Below are positions 1 to 8,664 of a DNA stretch of 64,000 bases, one piece after another. Every line of letters starts with the position of its first letter. The stretch's first letter is position 1. The notes beneath the pieces were generated by a model. The model searched no databases. It was not told the DNA's origin and worked only from the letters and a program-made list of their open reading frames with translations. Both the position numbers and the translations under genes were made by a program. Source of the DNA: Bradyrhizobium daqingense (GTDB lineage: Bacteria > Pseudomonadota > Alphaproteobacteria > Rhizobiales > Xanthobacteraceae); contig NZ_CP088014.1 of the NCBI RefSeq assembly GCF_021044685.1, positions 5,814,001 through 5,878,000 on the forward strand, given 5' to 3'.

Positions 1-53
1 CGCAGAACGAAGCGCCGGTCTCCGAAGTGTGGACCTATCGATGGACGCCCTGA
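1..53 (+). CDS. opgG: Glucan biosynthesis protein G, C-terminal end (partial)
   Basis: Only the last 16 codons and the TGA are in the window, read from base 3. The peptide ends in a V-W-T-Y-R-W-T-P tail, which resembles the C-terminus of periplasmic OpgG/MdoG proteins. It lies directly upstream of and overlaps opgH, the usual opgGH operon order. OpgG is a periplasmic protein needed to build osmoregulated periplasmic glucans. The call rests on the short tail plus the neighbour. Confidence 0.7.
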   Translation, partial: QNEAPVSEVWTYRWTP

Positions 54-2191
54 GGCCGTCACTTACGCCGTCACCAAACGCCCCTGGCAGCCCATTTCTG
101 CCGCCGGAAAGTCCCCTTCCGATGCTGCCGTGCCGGCTCGATCGTGCGACTGAAGCTAACCGGTCGCCGGTGCATTCGGGTGCCACCTTGATGGGTCGTC
201 GTCTTTTCATGCTTGTCGGGACGGGAGTGCTGACGCTCGCAGGGGGCTACGGCATGTACGACGTGGTGAAAGTTGGCGGTGTAACCTTCCTCGAGGCGGT
301 GCTGCTCGGCCTGTTCCTCGTGCTGCTCGCATGGGTCGCGTTCTCCTTCATGTCTGCGCTGGCCGGATTTTTCGTGCTGCTCACGCGCAGCCGGTCTTTC
401 CTGTCGATCGATACGACGAGCTCACTGCCTGGTGTACCCTCGCGCACAGCCATGCTGCTACCGACATATAACGAGAATCCGCACCATCTCATGGCGCGGC
501 TGCGCGCAATGTACGAGTCGGTTCAGGCTACCGGACATGGAGACCAGTTCGACTGGTTTTTATTGAGCGATACGAGCGACCCCGACATCTGGATTTATGA
601 AGAGACGACGTTCATTCGGCTGCGCCGCGCCTGCGGCTCTGCTCGGCTCTATTACCGGCATCGCTCCGACAACACCGCGCGGAAGTCCGGCAACATCGCC
701 GACTGGGTCACGAGGTTTGGATCTGCCTACGACCACATGATCGTTCTCGACGCGGACAGCCTCATGGAGGGCGAGACAATAGTTCGCCTTGTCCACGCGA
801 TGGAGTCCCACCCCGATGCTGCGCTGATCCAGACCCAGCCGGTCATCGTCAATGCCTGCACGATCTTCAGTAGGCTGCAGCAATTCGCGGGGCGCGTTTA
901 CGGTCCCATCATTGCAGCCGGCAATGCCTGGTGGCACGGTGGCGACAGCAATTACTGGGGCCACAACGCCATCATCAGGGTCCGGGCGTTCGCTGCGGAG
1001 GCCGGGCTGCCGGAGCTGACCGGGCGTAAGCCTTTCGGGGGCCACATCCTGAGCCATGATTTTGTCGAGGCCGCATTGATGCGCCGCGCGGGCTGGGCAA
1101 TCTATCTGGCGCCCGCCCTTGGCGGCAGCTTCGAAGAAGTCCCACCGTCGATTTTGGACTTTGCGGCGAGAGATCGTCGCTGGTGCCAGGGTAACCTTCA
1201 GCATCTCGCGGTCTTGCCCGCGCGCGGGCTACACTGGGTCTCGCGGCTGCATTTGCTTACGGGGATCGCCTCCTATGTCACAGCGCCGCTGTGGTTTCTC
1301 TTCCTGGTACTCGGTCTGCTCATATCACTGCAGGCGCACTTCATCCGACCGGAATACTTTCCCAAAGGCTTCAGTTTGTTTCCGACCTGGCCGCAACAGG
1401 ACCCAGTGCTTGCCGCGCGGGTCTTTGCAGCGACAATGGGGCTTCTGATCCTGCCGAAGCTGCTGGCCTATCTGGTGCTGATCGGCACTCGAAGAGAGCG
1501 GAACGGATTCGGTGGGAGTCCTCGCGTCCTGGCCGGAGTCATTTGCGAGACGTTTCTTGCGGCATTGATCGCCCCCTGCATGATGATCTTCCAGACCAAG
1601 GCCGTGTTTGAAATTCTAGCTGGCCGGGACGCGGGCTGGCAGGTGCAGCGCCGAAGCGACGGCCAACTTGCTCGCGGCGAAATCCATCGCAAGCTCGCCG
1701 GCCCCACCCTCTGCGGCTTGGGCCTATCGCTCAGCGCCTGGGCGGTCTCCCTGCCGCTGCTGCTTTGGATGTCGCCGGTCGTGCTGGGTCTTCTGCTTTC
1801 AATTCCATTGGGGCTCATGACCTCTGCACGACTGAAGACGCCCGGGCTTTTTGCCACACCGGAAACCAACGACCCGCCTGCCGTGGTGCTTCGTGCAAAC
1901 GAACTCGCTGCATCTGAGCCCATCGTCACGGCGGGGGCGCTGCACCAGCTCAGCCGGGATCCGGAACTTCTAGGCCAGCATTTGGGATCGCTATCGCTTG
2001 CCGAACCGCGCAAATTTGGCGCCGTCGACGTGCCTTCGGCGACCGCAACCATCAAGCTCGGGGAATGCGAGAGCGTGGAGGATGCAGCCGCATGGCTCGA
2101 CAAGCCGGAATTACGCGCCGTTCTTGGCCATCCCACTCTGCTTCGGAGGGTCCTTGAGATGCCGCGCGCGGGTAAGAATAAGCTTGGCTGA
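41..2191 (+). CDS. opgH: Glucans biosynthesis glucosyltransferase OpgH (MdoH)
   Basis: Inner-membrane family 2 glucosyltransferase that elongates the beta-glucan backbone of osmoregulated periplasmic glucans from UDP-glucose. About 716 residues, slightly short for the family. Two N-terminal membrane segments lie near residues 50-110. The cytoplasmic GT2 domain spans about 140-390, with the D-A-D-S metal-binding motif near 237 and an R-R-W acceptor motif near 385. Several hydrophobic helices follow. The ATG at 41 overlaps the end of opgG by 13 bases. A GTG at 29 in the same frame is an alternative start, and neither has a strong Shine-Dalgarno sequence, which suggests translational coupling to opgG. 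Confidence 0.93.
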   Translation: MDALRPSLTPSPNAPGSPFLPPESPLPMLPCRLDRATEANRSPVHSGATLMGRRLFMLVGTGVLTLAGGYGMYDVVKVGGVTFLEAVLLGLFLVLLAWVAFSFMSALAGFFVLLTRSRSFLSIDTTSSLPGVPSRTAMLLPTYNENPHHLMARLRAMYESVQATGHGDQFDWFLLSDTSDPDIWIYEETTFIRLRRACGSARLYYRHRSDNTARKSGNIADWVTRFGSAYDHMIVLDADSLMEGETIVRLVHAMESHPDAALIQTQPVIVNACTIFSRLQQFAGRVYGPIIAAGNAWWHGGDSNYWGHNAIIRVRAFAAEAGLPELTGRKPFGGHILSHDFVEAALMRRAGWAIYLAPALGGSFEEVPPSILDFAARDRRWCQGNLQHLAVLPARGLHWVSRLHLLTGIASYVTAPLWFLFLVLGLLISLQAHFIRPEYFPKGFSLFPTWPQQDPVLAARVFAATMGLLILPKLLAYLVLIGTRRERNGFGGSPRVLAGVICETFLAALIAPCMMIFQTKAVFEILAGRDAGWQVQRRSDGQLARGEIHRKLAGPTLCGLGLSLSAWAVSLPLLLWMSPVVLGLLLSIPLGLMTSARLKTPGLFATPETNDPPAVVLRANELAASEPIVTAGALHQLSRDPELLGQHLGSLSLAEPRKFGAVDVPSATATIKLGECESVEDAAAWLDKPELRAVLGHPTLLRRVLEMPRAGKNKLG

Positions 2192-2589
2192 AGGGCCCAA
2201 GTTTAGCTGCCGAGCGATTTCTTGCTGCGTTCTTTTGGGCTCGCTGCGACCCAACTTGTCGCCGCAATGGCCCCGCTCAGCAGCGTACCGAGGAAGAAGC
2301 GGAGACGCAGCCCTTGGGCCTGATGCAATCGTTCCTTGCGGCAGAACTTGATGAGTTCGTTGTAAAGCGCGCTGCTTGGGAGCGTCGAATGCCTCGCCAA
2401 CGAAGTCGATCGCTGCGGCTGCCTGTTCCGGTCAAGCTGAAGGTTGCGGCACCCTAGCGCGGTTGACGACAGACGGCCCCACGTTAACCTTGGGCTCAAG
2501 CGGTCTTCCATCGGACGATGTATGCGCCCGGCTAGCACGTGCGCGCCAACGCGAGGACCCCGAAGCGGATGCTTCCGAGCCCGCGCCCG
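2192..2589. other. 398-base spacer between opgH and an MFS gene
   Basis: No recognised gene. The minus strand is open from 2538 to 2203. Its last about 55 residues look protein-like, with a basic helix and one hydrophobic stretch just before the C-terminus, but the first half is arginine/serine-rich as in out-of-frame GC-rich DNA. It may be the remnant of a small membrane protein gene. It is not called as a CDS. Confidence 0.3.
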
Positions 2590-3828
2590 CTAGGCGGTCC
2601 GCAACACCGGCGCCGGCGGCTGCGACGGCCGGATCAGCGCGAAGGCGACCTGCACGATGCCGCCGGCGAGGCCGAGCGCGACGCCGATGCGCCATGCCAT
2701 GGTGTACGAGCCCAGTGCGTCGTAGAGCACCCCTCCTCCATACGCGCCAAGGAAGCTGCCGATCTGGTGGCTCATGAAGGCGAGGCCCTGGATCATCGCC
2801 TGCCAGCGCAGGCCGAACATCTCGGCGACGGCGCCCGCGACCAGCGGCCCGACGCCCATCCAGAGGAATCCCATGATGGCGCCGAACAGCAGCGTCGAGA
2901 ACGGCGTCGCCGGCAGCATGAAGTACCAGGCGAGCGCGAGCGAGCGCAGGATGTAGATGCCGCCGAGCAGCGCCAGCTTGTTCCAGCGCTGGCCGGCCCA
3001 GCCGAAGAACAGCGAGCCCAGCACGTTGAAGCCGCCGATCATGCCGAGGGTCTGCGCGCTCAGCATCGGATCGAGGCCGCAGATCGCGAGATACGACGGC
3101 AGATGCGTGGTGAGGAAAACCAGCTGCATACCGCAGACGAGATAGGCGCAGGTCATCACCACGAAAGAGGCATTGCCGAACGCGGTTCTCGCCGCGGCTG
3201 CGGCCGTGGCATCATCGATCTCGTCGGCGGCCGGCTTCGGCAACGGGATCTTGTCGACGCGGCCCGCATACCACGCGGCCGGAATCATCAGCACCGCCAT
3301 GATGACGAAGCCGGCAAGGCCGATGCGCCAGCCGAACCCCTCGTTGAGCATCTGCCCGATCGGCGCCGACAGCAGCGCACCGAGCGAGCCCGCGCCGGAG
3401 ACGATGCCGAGCACGGTCGAGCGCACCGTTGCGGGCACCGCGCGCGCCGCAACCGACATCGCGATCGCCGCCGCGGTGCAGGCGAGCGAGGTGCCGATCA
3501 AGACGCCGCCGCCGATCATGATGCTGACGAGCCCGTTCGCGGTCGCCATCAGCGCCAGCCCCGCGATGTACATCAGCGCGCCCACGATCATGATCGGACG
3601 GAAGCCATAGCGCGCGGTCAGCGCGCCCGCGGGCGGCTGCAGGAAGCCCCAGGCGAGGTTTTGCACGGCCAGCGCCAGCGTGAAATCCGAGATCGAGATG
3701 TGGATGTCCTGCGTCAGCGGCTGCATGAAGATGCCGAGCGACTGTCGCAGCCCCATGCTCAGCGTCAGCATGATCGAGGCGCCGATCAGGATGGGCAAGG
3801 TCGGACGCAGGACCTGCAACAGGGGCAT
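2590..3828 (-). CDS. MFS transporter
   Basis: About 412 residues with twelve predicted membrane helices and a central loop near residue 200, the usual major facilitator layout. The closest visible resemblance is to the anion/monocarboxylate (OFA/oxalate) type, but the substrate cannot be read from the sequence. The start at 3828 is chosen because a GGGAGA ribosome-binding site sits 8 bases upstream. An upstream in-frame ATG at 3855 lacks one. It is divergently transcribed from a TetR-family gene, with a 16-base palindrome between them, so it is probably repressed by that regulator and induced by its ligand. Confidence 0.85.
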   Translation of the reverse strand: MPLLQVLRPTLPILIGASIMLTLSMGLRQSLGIFMQPLTQDIHISISDFTLALAVQNLAWGFLQPPAGALTARYGFRPIMIVGALMYIAGLALMATANGLVSIMIGGGVLIGTSLACTAAAIAMSVAARAVPATVRSTVLGIVSGAGSLGALLSAPIGQMLNEGFGWRIGLAGFVIMAVLMIPAAWYAGRVDKIPLPKPAADEIDDATAAAAARTAFGNASFVVMTCAYLVCGMQLVFLTTHLPSYLAICGLDPMLSAQTLGMIGGFNVLGSLFFGWAGQRWNKLALLGGIYILRSLALAWYFMLPATPFSTLLFGAIMGFLWMGVGPLVAGAVAEMFGLRWQAMIQGLAFMSHQIGSFLGAYGGGVLYDALGSYTMAWRIGVALGLAGGIVQVAFALIRPSQPPAPVLRTA

Positions 3829-3890
3829 TTTTCTTCTCCCTTTTGGGCGCGGCACGCGTGCCGCCGTCTGCTCTTGCCGTCGATTTTGGT

Positions 3891-3906
3891 TACACAGACC
3901 TGTGTA
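3891..3906. promoter_or_regulatory. Palindromic operator between MFS and tetR genes
   Basis: Perfect inverted repeat TACACAG-AC-CTGTGTA in the divergent promoter region, a typical size and place for a TetR-family operator. A second perfect 12-base palindrome, GGCACGCGTGCC, lies at 3851-3862 nearer the MFS start. Binding is inferred from position and symmetry. Confidence 0.6.
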
Positions 3907-3958
3907 CTTAGGCTATGATTGCCGAGTGCTGTCAAGCGAACAGGACGCGTGCCGCCGC

Positions 3959-4528
3959 ATGGCTCCCCCGCCCAAACCACAGTCGATGAAAGAGCGGATC
4001 CTTCAGACCGCCGACAAGCTGTTCTATCTGCAGGGCATTCGCGCCATCGGCGTCGACACCATCGCGGCCGAGATCGGCATCTCCAAGCGCACGCTCTACA
4101 ACCATTTCCCGTCCAAGGACGCGCTGATCGCGGCCTATCTCGAGCGCCGCTTCGTTCACGCGCCGGCTTCGGACAAGCCCGCCGCCGAGCAGATCCTTGC
4201 GACATTCGATTCGCTGGAGCGCCGTTTCGCCGCAAAAGACTTCCGCGGCTGCCCATTCGTGAATGCAGTCGCCGAACTCGGCCCTGCCGACCGCGCCGTG
4301 AAGAAGATCGCCATCGCCTTCAAGGAAAGCCGCCGCCTCTGGTTTCGCGAGCGCTTGAGCGAGCTCGGCGTTGCCGATGCGGACGCGCTGGCAACACAGC
4401 TCGTGCTGCTGGTCGACGGTTCGATCGCACAGGACCTCGTCCGCGACGATCCCGCGATGGCGCGCGCGGCAAAGGAAGCGGCGAAGGTGCTGTTGCGGAA
4501 TGCGGGGGTGGATGTGGACCGCCGGTGA
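3959..4528 (+). CDS. TetR/AcrR family transcriptional regulator
   Basis: About 189 residues. The N-terminal helix-turn-helix (residues about 9-55) carries the family pattern of TetR proteins: RILQTADKLF, then GVDTIAAEIGISKRTLYNHFPSKDALI. The C-terminal ligand domain is of the TetR_C type common in rhizobial repressors. The ATG at 3959 is preferred. An upstream GTG at 3926 and a downstream ATG at 3986 are possible, and none has a strong ribosome-binding site. It is divergent from the MFS gene and probably controls both genes through the palindrome at 3891-3906. Confidence 0.88.
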   Translation: MAPPPKPQSMKERILQTADKLFYLQGIRAIGVDTIAAEIGISKRTLYNHFPSKDALIAAYLERRFVHAPASDKPAAEQILATFDSLERRFAAKDFRGCPFVNAVAELGPADRAVKKIAIAFKESRRLWFRERLSELGVADADALATQLVLLVDGSIAQDLVRDDPAMARAAKEAAKVLLRNAGVDVDRR

Positions 4529-4703
4529 CGAGCAGGCGCGCGAGGTCCACTGCGCGACCCTGCCAATATGCTCCTGTTTTGCCCGACGGGTCAAATGACG
4601 CCGCTGCGGGCGCAAGCCCTTCCTGCGACCGCGTAAGCCGTTGATTTCTCTATCACCGGCTACTGTGCATGGGGTTGTTTTCGCCGCCTTGTGCCGCGGC
4701 GGC

Positions 4704-6077
4704 TCACGCCGCCTGCGACACCACGCGGTTGCGGCCGTCGTGCTTGGCACGATACAGCGCGGTGTCGGCTCGCTTGAGGACGTCGGCGACCGCCTCGCCC
4801 TTCTGCTCCAGCGTGGTCAGGCCGATCGAGATCGTGACCTCGATGCGCTTTGCGCCTTTGTGGATCGAGAACGGCTCGCCCGCGATCGAGCGGCGCAGGC
4901 GCTCGGCGACCATGCCGGCGACATGCAGATCGGTCTCCGGCATCACGATGACGAACTCCTCGCCGCCGTAGCGGCAGGCCAGATCAATGCCGCGGATCGA
5001 CTTGCGCACGCGCACCGCGAACTCGCGCAGTACGTCGTCGCCGGCGTCGTGGCCGTAATTGTCGTTGATCGACTTGAAGTAGTCGATGTCGAGGATCATC
5101 AGCGCCAGCGGCTTGCCACGCGTTGCGGCCTGCTCGGCGAGCGTTGCCAGATGGCTCTCCATGTAGCGGCGATTGTGCAGGCCCGTGAGCGCGTCGGTGA
5201 TCGCCATCTCGATCGAGTTCTGCACGTTGTCGCGCAGATGATCGGTGTAGCGGCGGCGGCGGATCTGGGTGCGGGCCCGCGCCAGGAGCTCGGTCTTGTC
5301 GATGGGGCGCAGCAGATAGTCGTTGACGCCGATCTCGAGGCCGCGCAGCAGCCGCGTCGAGTTCTCGGGGTCGGCGATCGCCAGGATCGGCACGTGGCGC
5401 GTGCGCTCCAGCGAGCGCGCCTGGCTGCAGAGCCTGAGGCCGTCGAAATTGTTGAGGTCGAGCGAGACGATCAGCAGGTCGTAATTGCCCTCGGCTGCGT
5501 GGAACAGCGCCTCCGTCGGGTTCGGCTCGACGTCGATGGTGTGCTCGGCGGCGAGGATCGTCGCCAGCCGCTCATAGGAGGACTCGCGGTCGTCGACCAG
5601 CAGGATGCGGCCGCCCTTGCCGGTATCCGCCACGGCGCTGCGCTCGGGCGCCTGCATGCCGATCTCGAGTGAGGTGATGGCGCGCATGCGCAATTCGTCG
5701 GTCATCATCTTCAGCCGCGTCAGCGAGCGCACGCGCGCGATCAGCACGACGTCGGAGACGGGCTTGGTCAGGAAATCGTCGGCGCCGGCTTCCAGCCCGC
5801 GGTTGCGGTCGGACGGGCTGTCGAGCGCGGTGACCATGACGACGGGGATGTGATGCGTCGCCGGATCGGTCTTGAGGCGGCGGCAAACTTCGAAACCGTC
5901 CATGTCGGGCATCATCACGTCGAGCAGGATGATGTCGCATTCGGCGCGCCGGCTGATCGCCAGCGCCTCGGTGCCGTTCGCGGCGGTCATCACGTCGAAA
6001 TATTCGGCGGACAGGCGGGCTTCGAGGAGTTTGACGTTGGCAGGAACGTCATCGACAACCAGGATACGCGCGGACAC
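4704..6077 (-). CDS. pleD: PleD-type response regulator diguanylate cyclase
   Basis: 457-residue protein with two receiver domains and a GGDEF domain. Receiver 1 (about 1-120) keeps the acidic pair D9/D10, the phospho-acceptor D53 and a K-P switch lysine. In receiver 2 (about 155-275) the acceptor position appears to be serine. The GGDEF domain (about 295-455) has an intact GGEEF active site and an R-G-I-D inhibitory site five residues before it. It makes cyclic di-GMP, and in Caulobacter PleD drives the swarmer-to-stalked transition. It starts with GTG 14 bases after divK, so the two form an operon. Confidence 0.92.
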   Translation of the reverse strand: MSARILVVDDVPANVKLLEARLSAEYFDVMTAANGTEALAISRRAECDIILLDVMMPDMDGFEVCRRLKTDPATHHIPVVMVTALDSPSDRNRGLEAGADDFLTKPVSDVVLIARVRSLTRLKMMTDELRMRAITSLEIGMQAPERSAVADTGKGGRILLVDDRESSYERLATILAAEHTIDVEPNPTEALFHAAEGNYDLLIVSLDLNNFDGLRLCSQARSLERTRHVPILAIADPENSTRLLRGLEIGVNDYLLRPIDKTELLARARTQIRRRRYTDHLRDNVQNSIEMAITDALTGLHNRRYMESHLATLAEQAATRGKPLALMILDIDYFKSINDNYGHDAGDDVLREFAVRVRKSIRGIDLACRYGGEEFVIVMPETDLHVAGMVAERLRRSIAGEPFSIHKGAKRIEVTISIGLTTLEQKGEAVADVLKRADTALYRAKHDGRNRVVSQAA

Positions 6078-6091
6078 TGTGAACTCACTTC

Positions 6092-6457
6092 CTATCCGAT
6101 GAAACGCCGGACCGTCTCTATGAATTTGCCGACCGAGATCGGCTTGGACAAATAAGCCTCGCAGCCGCCCTCGCGGATGCGTTCTTCGTCGCCCTTCATC
6201 GCGAACGCCGTGACCGCGACGACGGGAATGGCACGCAGCTCCGGATCGTCCTTGATCCAGCGCGTCACCTCGAGCCCCGAGACCTGCGGCAGCTGGATGT
6301 CCATCAGCACGAGGTCGGGCCGCATCTTGCGCACGAGGTCGAGCGCCTCGTAGCCGTTGCTGGTGCCCGAGGTCTGGTAGCCGTGCGCCTCCAACAGGTC
6401 GCGGAAGAGCTTCATGTTGAGCTCGTTGTCTTCCACGATCAGGACGGTCTTAGCCAT
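6092..6457 (-). CDS. divK: Single-domain cell-cycle response regulator DivK
   Basis: 121-residue stand-alone receiver domain with E9/D10, phospho-acceptor D53 (M-D-I-Q-L-P), a conserved threonine in V-T-A-F and the K-P lysine near 105. In alphaproteobacteria DivK links the PleC/DivJ kinases to DivL-CckA and so to CtrA activity. A strong AGGAGG ribosome-binding site precedes the ATG. It is the first gene of the divK-pleD pair. Confidence 0.93.
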   Translation of the reverse strand: MAKTVLIVEDNELNMKLFRDLLEAHGYQTSGTSNGYEALDLVRKMRPDLVLMDIQLPQVSGLEVTRWIKDDPELRAIPVVAVTAFAMKGDEERIREGGCEAYLSKPISVGKFIETVRRFIG

Positions 6458-6699
6458 CCCGCCCTCCTGATTGGTCCGAAGGACCGGTCCATGTAACGCC
6501 TCAGGCGCCGCTTTCCGGCGCTTCGAAAACTGGATTCAAACTAGCCTCAGATTCGCTCTAGTTTCGTTAAACCCGAGGGCCGACTTTCGGCGATGTGGTT
6601 GCCAGTTGCTTGTCGGGGGTCACAAGACTCAAGGCGAAGACTCGGGCATGATGATTCCAAAGTAGACACTGAAAGTTAACGGAAAGGCAAACCGGCCCC

Positions 6700-7011
6700 G
6701 TGAAAAAGCCTGTTCACAACCCTCGCGAAGTCGCTGAAATCGTTGCGATTCAGGCTCTGTCCTTCGTCGCGAGCGAGCCCGAGCGGCTGGGCCTGTTCCT
6801 GGCCGAGACAGGGGTCGGTCCGGAGACCCTCCGCAATGCCGCCTCCGACCCCAACTTCCTCCTCAGCGTGCTCGATTTCGTGTTGCGCGATGACGACACC
6901 GTGAAGGCCTTCGCGAAAGCCGCGGAACTGCATCCGACCAACGTCGCTGCGGCGCGGCAGGTCCTCGGCGATGCGCTCGGCGCCCCTACCTGGGAGCGCG
7001 ACGTGCCGTGA
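6700..7011 (+). CDS. DUF3572 family protein
   Basis: 103-residue mostly helical acidic protein that fits the DUF3572 family of rhizobiales; no biochemical role is known. The GTG start at 6700 follows a GGAAAGG ribosome-binding site. Its TGA overlaps the GTG of the next gene (GTGA), so it is translationally coupled to the DinB polymerase. That suggests a role in the same damage-tolerance context, but this is inference from gene order. Confidence 0.75.
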   Translation: MKKPVHNPREVAEIVAIQALSFVASEPERLGLFLAETGVGPETLRNAASDPNFLLSVLDFVLRDDDTVKAFAKAAELHPTNVAAARQVLGDALGAPTWERDVP

Positions 7012-8294
7012 CCAGTCTGGAGGCGGCCGGGCCCCGCTGCTTCTGCCGGGATTGTCTGGCCGATCTGGATATGGGCGTACGGCGTTGTTCCGCCTGCGGA
7101 TCCCCGCGGCTCGTCCGCCACCGCGCGCTCGCGGGCCTGACCATCGCCCATATCGACTGCGACGCCTTCTATGCGACGGTCGAGAAGCGCGACAATCCTG
7201 ACATCGCCGACAAGCCGGTCATCATCGGCGGCGGCAAGCGCGGCGTGGTATCGGCCGCCTGCTATATCGCCCGCACCTATGGCGTGCGCTCGGCCATGCC
7301 GATGTTCAAGGCGTTGGACGCCTGCCCGCATGCGATCGTGATACCGCCCGACATGGCAAAGTACGTCCGGGTCGGCCGCGAGGTGCGCCAGGCCATGCAG
7401 GCGCTGACGCCCCTGGTCGAGCCGCTCTCGATCGACGAGGCCTTCCTCGACCTCTCCGGCACCGAGAGGGTTCACGGCATGATCCCCGCAAAGGTGCTGG
7501 CGCGCTTTGCCCGCAATGTCGAGCGCGACGTCGGCATCACCGTCTCGGTCGGCCTGTCCTGCAACAAGTTCCTGGCCAAGATCGCCTCCGACCTTGACAA
7601 GCCGCGGGGCTTTGCCGCGCTCGACCAGGAAGAGGCCCGTTTGATGCTCGCGGAAAAGCCGGTCGGCTTCATCTTCGGCGTCGGCCCCGCCACGCAGGAG
7701 CGCCTGGTGCAGCGCGGCTTTCGCATCATCGCCGACCTGCAGAAGGCCGACGAGATCGAGATGATGCGGCAGTTTCCGAGCGATGGCCGCCGGCTGTGGC
7801 GGCTCGCGCGCGGCATCGACGATCGTGGCGTCGAGCCCGACCGCGGCGCCAAGACGATTTCCAGCGAAACCACCTTCGAGACCGACATCCGCGATTTCGC
7901 GACGCTGGAGAAGATTCTGTGGCGGCTCTGCGAGAAGACGTCGTCCCGCCTCAAGAGCGCCGAACTCGCCGGCTCGACCGTCACCTTGAAGCTGAAGACC
8001 GCCGATTTCCGCCAGCGCACGCGCTCGCAGTCGATCGCCGCGCCCACGCAGCTCGCCGCAAAGATATTCTCGATCTGCCGCGAGATGCTGGCGAAGGAGA
8101 TCGACGGCACCGCCTTCCGCCTGATGGGCGCCGGCGTCAGCGCGCTGCGCGAGGGCTCTGCGATCGACGACACCGACATGCTCGACCGCCGCGCCGCCCA
8201 TGCCGAGCGCGCGGTGGACAGCCTGCGCAAGAAATTCGGCAGCGCCGCAGTGATCCGCGGCATTTCGTATGAGGGGCCGAAGGCGCAGGAGTGA
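7008..8294 (+). CDS. dinB: DNA polymerase IV with N-terminal zinc-ribbon extension
   Basis: 428-residue Y-family translesion polymerase. The catalytic palm starts at residue about 46 with H-I-D-C-D-A-F-Y (metal ligand D50), and the second acidic motif S-I-D-E-A-F-L-D lies near 141-148. A helix-hairpin-helix near 220-260 and a little-finger domain at about 280-400 complete the fold. The first about 40 residues carry CxxC-x10-CxxC (C13/C16, C27/C30), a likely zinc ribbon absent from E. coli DinB. No beta-clamp motif was confidently read at the C-terminus. It is coupled to the DUF3572 gene. Confidence 0.93.
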   Translation: MTSLEAAGPRCFCRDCLADLDMGVRRCSACGSPRLVRHRALAGLTIAHIDCDAFYATVEKRDNPDIADKPVIIGGGKRGVVSAACYIARTYGVRSAMPMFKALDACPHAIVIPPDMAKYVRVGREVRQAMQALTPLVEPLSIDEAFLDLSGTERVHGMIPAKVLARFARNVERDVGITVSVGLSCNKFLAKIASDLDKPRGFAALDQEEARLMLAEKPVGFIFGVGPATQERLVQRGFRIIADLQKADEIEMMRQFPSDGRRLWRLARGIDDRGVEPDRGAKTISSETTFETDIRDFATLEKILWRLCEKTSSRLKSAELAGSTVTLKLKTADFRQRTRSQSIAAPTQLAAKIFSICREMLAKEIDGTAFRLMGAGVSALREGSAIDDTDMLDRRAAHAERAVDSLRKKFGSAAVIRGISYEGPKAQE

Positions 8295-8664
8295 TCGAGG
8301 CCTGCTCAACTCAGTCGCGTTCGAATATCCGTGCACCGGGATAGGCGCGTCTGGCATACTGAACGACCAACTGCCGATCCTGCGTTTCCAGGAACGGCGT
8401 TCGGATCTGACAAGATCCGACGATGAGGTGCCACAAGCCGTTGAGCCTTCGAATGACGACGTTCATTTGAGCTGCCTCGCAGTGACCCGAGTGGACTCAA
8501 ATTGTAAGAATCTCTCGCCGTCGCTCAATTGTACCAGCGTAAGATCGGGGTATGAGAAGGATTGGAGGAGATATACAAAGGTATGTTGGTTGTGGCTTCA
8601 ACAGCCGCTGGCCCGATAGCTTCGCAGGGACGCAAACGATCTTACCGATTCGGGGGCTAGCGCC
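8295..8664. other. 370-base spacer between dinB and an ACT-domain gene
   Basis: No conserved gene recognised. AT content rises toward the 3' end. A short ORF (8583-8660) with a GGAGGA ribosome-binding site lies just upstream of the ACT-domain gene. Confidence 0.5.
8583..8660 (+). CDS. Possible 25-residue leader peptide upstream of ACT-domain gene
   Basis: ATG at 8583, 25 codons, TAG at 8658-8660, ending 4 bases before the GTG of the next gene. A GGAGGA ribosome-binding site lies at 8564-8569. The peptide is mildly basic with no run of one amino acid, so it is not an obvious attenuator. It could couple translation to the next gene or be chance. A second frame (ATG at 8552) also runs through and stops with an overlap of the GTG. 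Confidence 0.3.
   Translation: MLVVASTAAGPIASQGRKRSYRFGG

Noticed and set aside
2203..2538. 111-codon minus-strand ORF after opgH
   Set aside because: The second half looks protein-like, but the first half does not and no ribosome-binding site was seen. Left as an uncertain remnant.
6750..8357. 535-codon open frame on the minus strand across dinB
   Set aside because: It is a shadow of dinB: rich in R, A, H and D with no domain, as expected in 65 percent GC coding DNA. DinB motifs on the plus strand decide the case.
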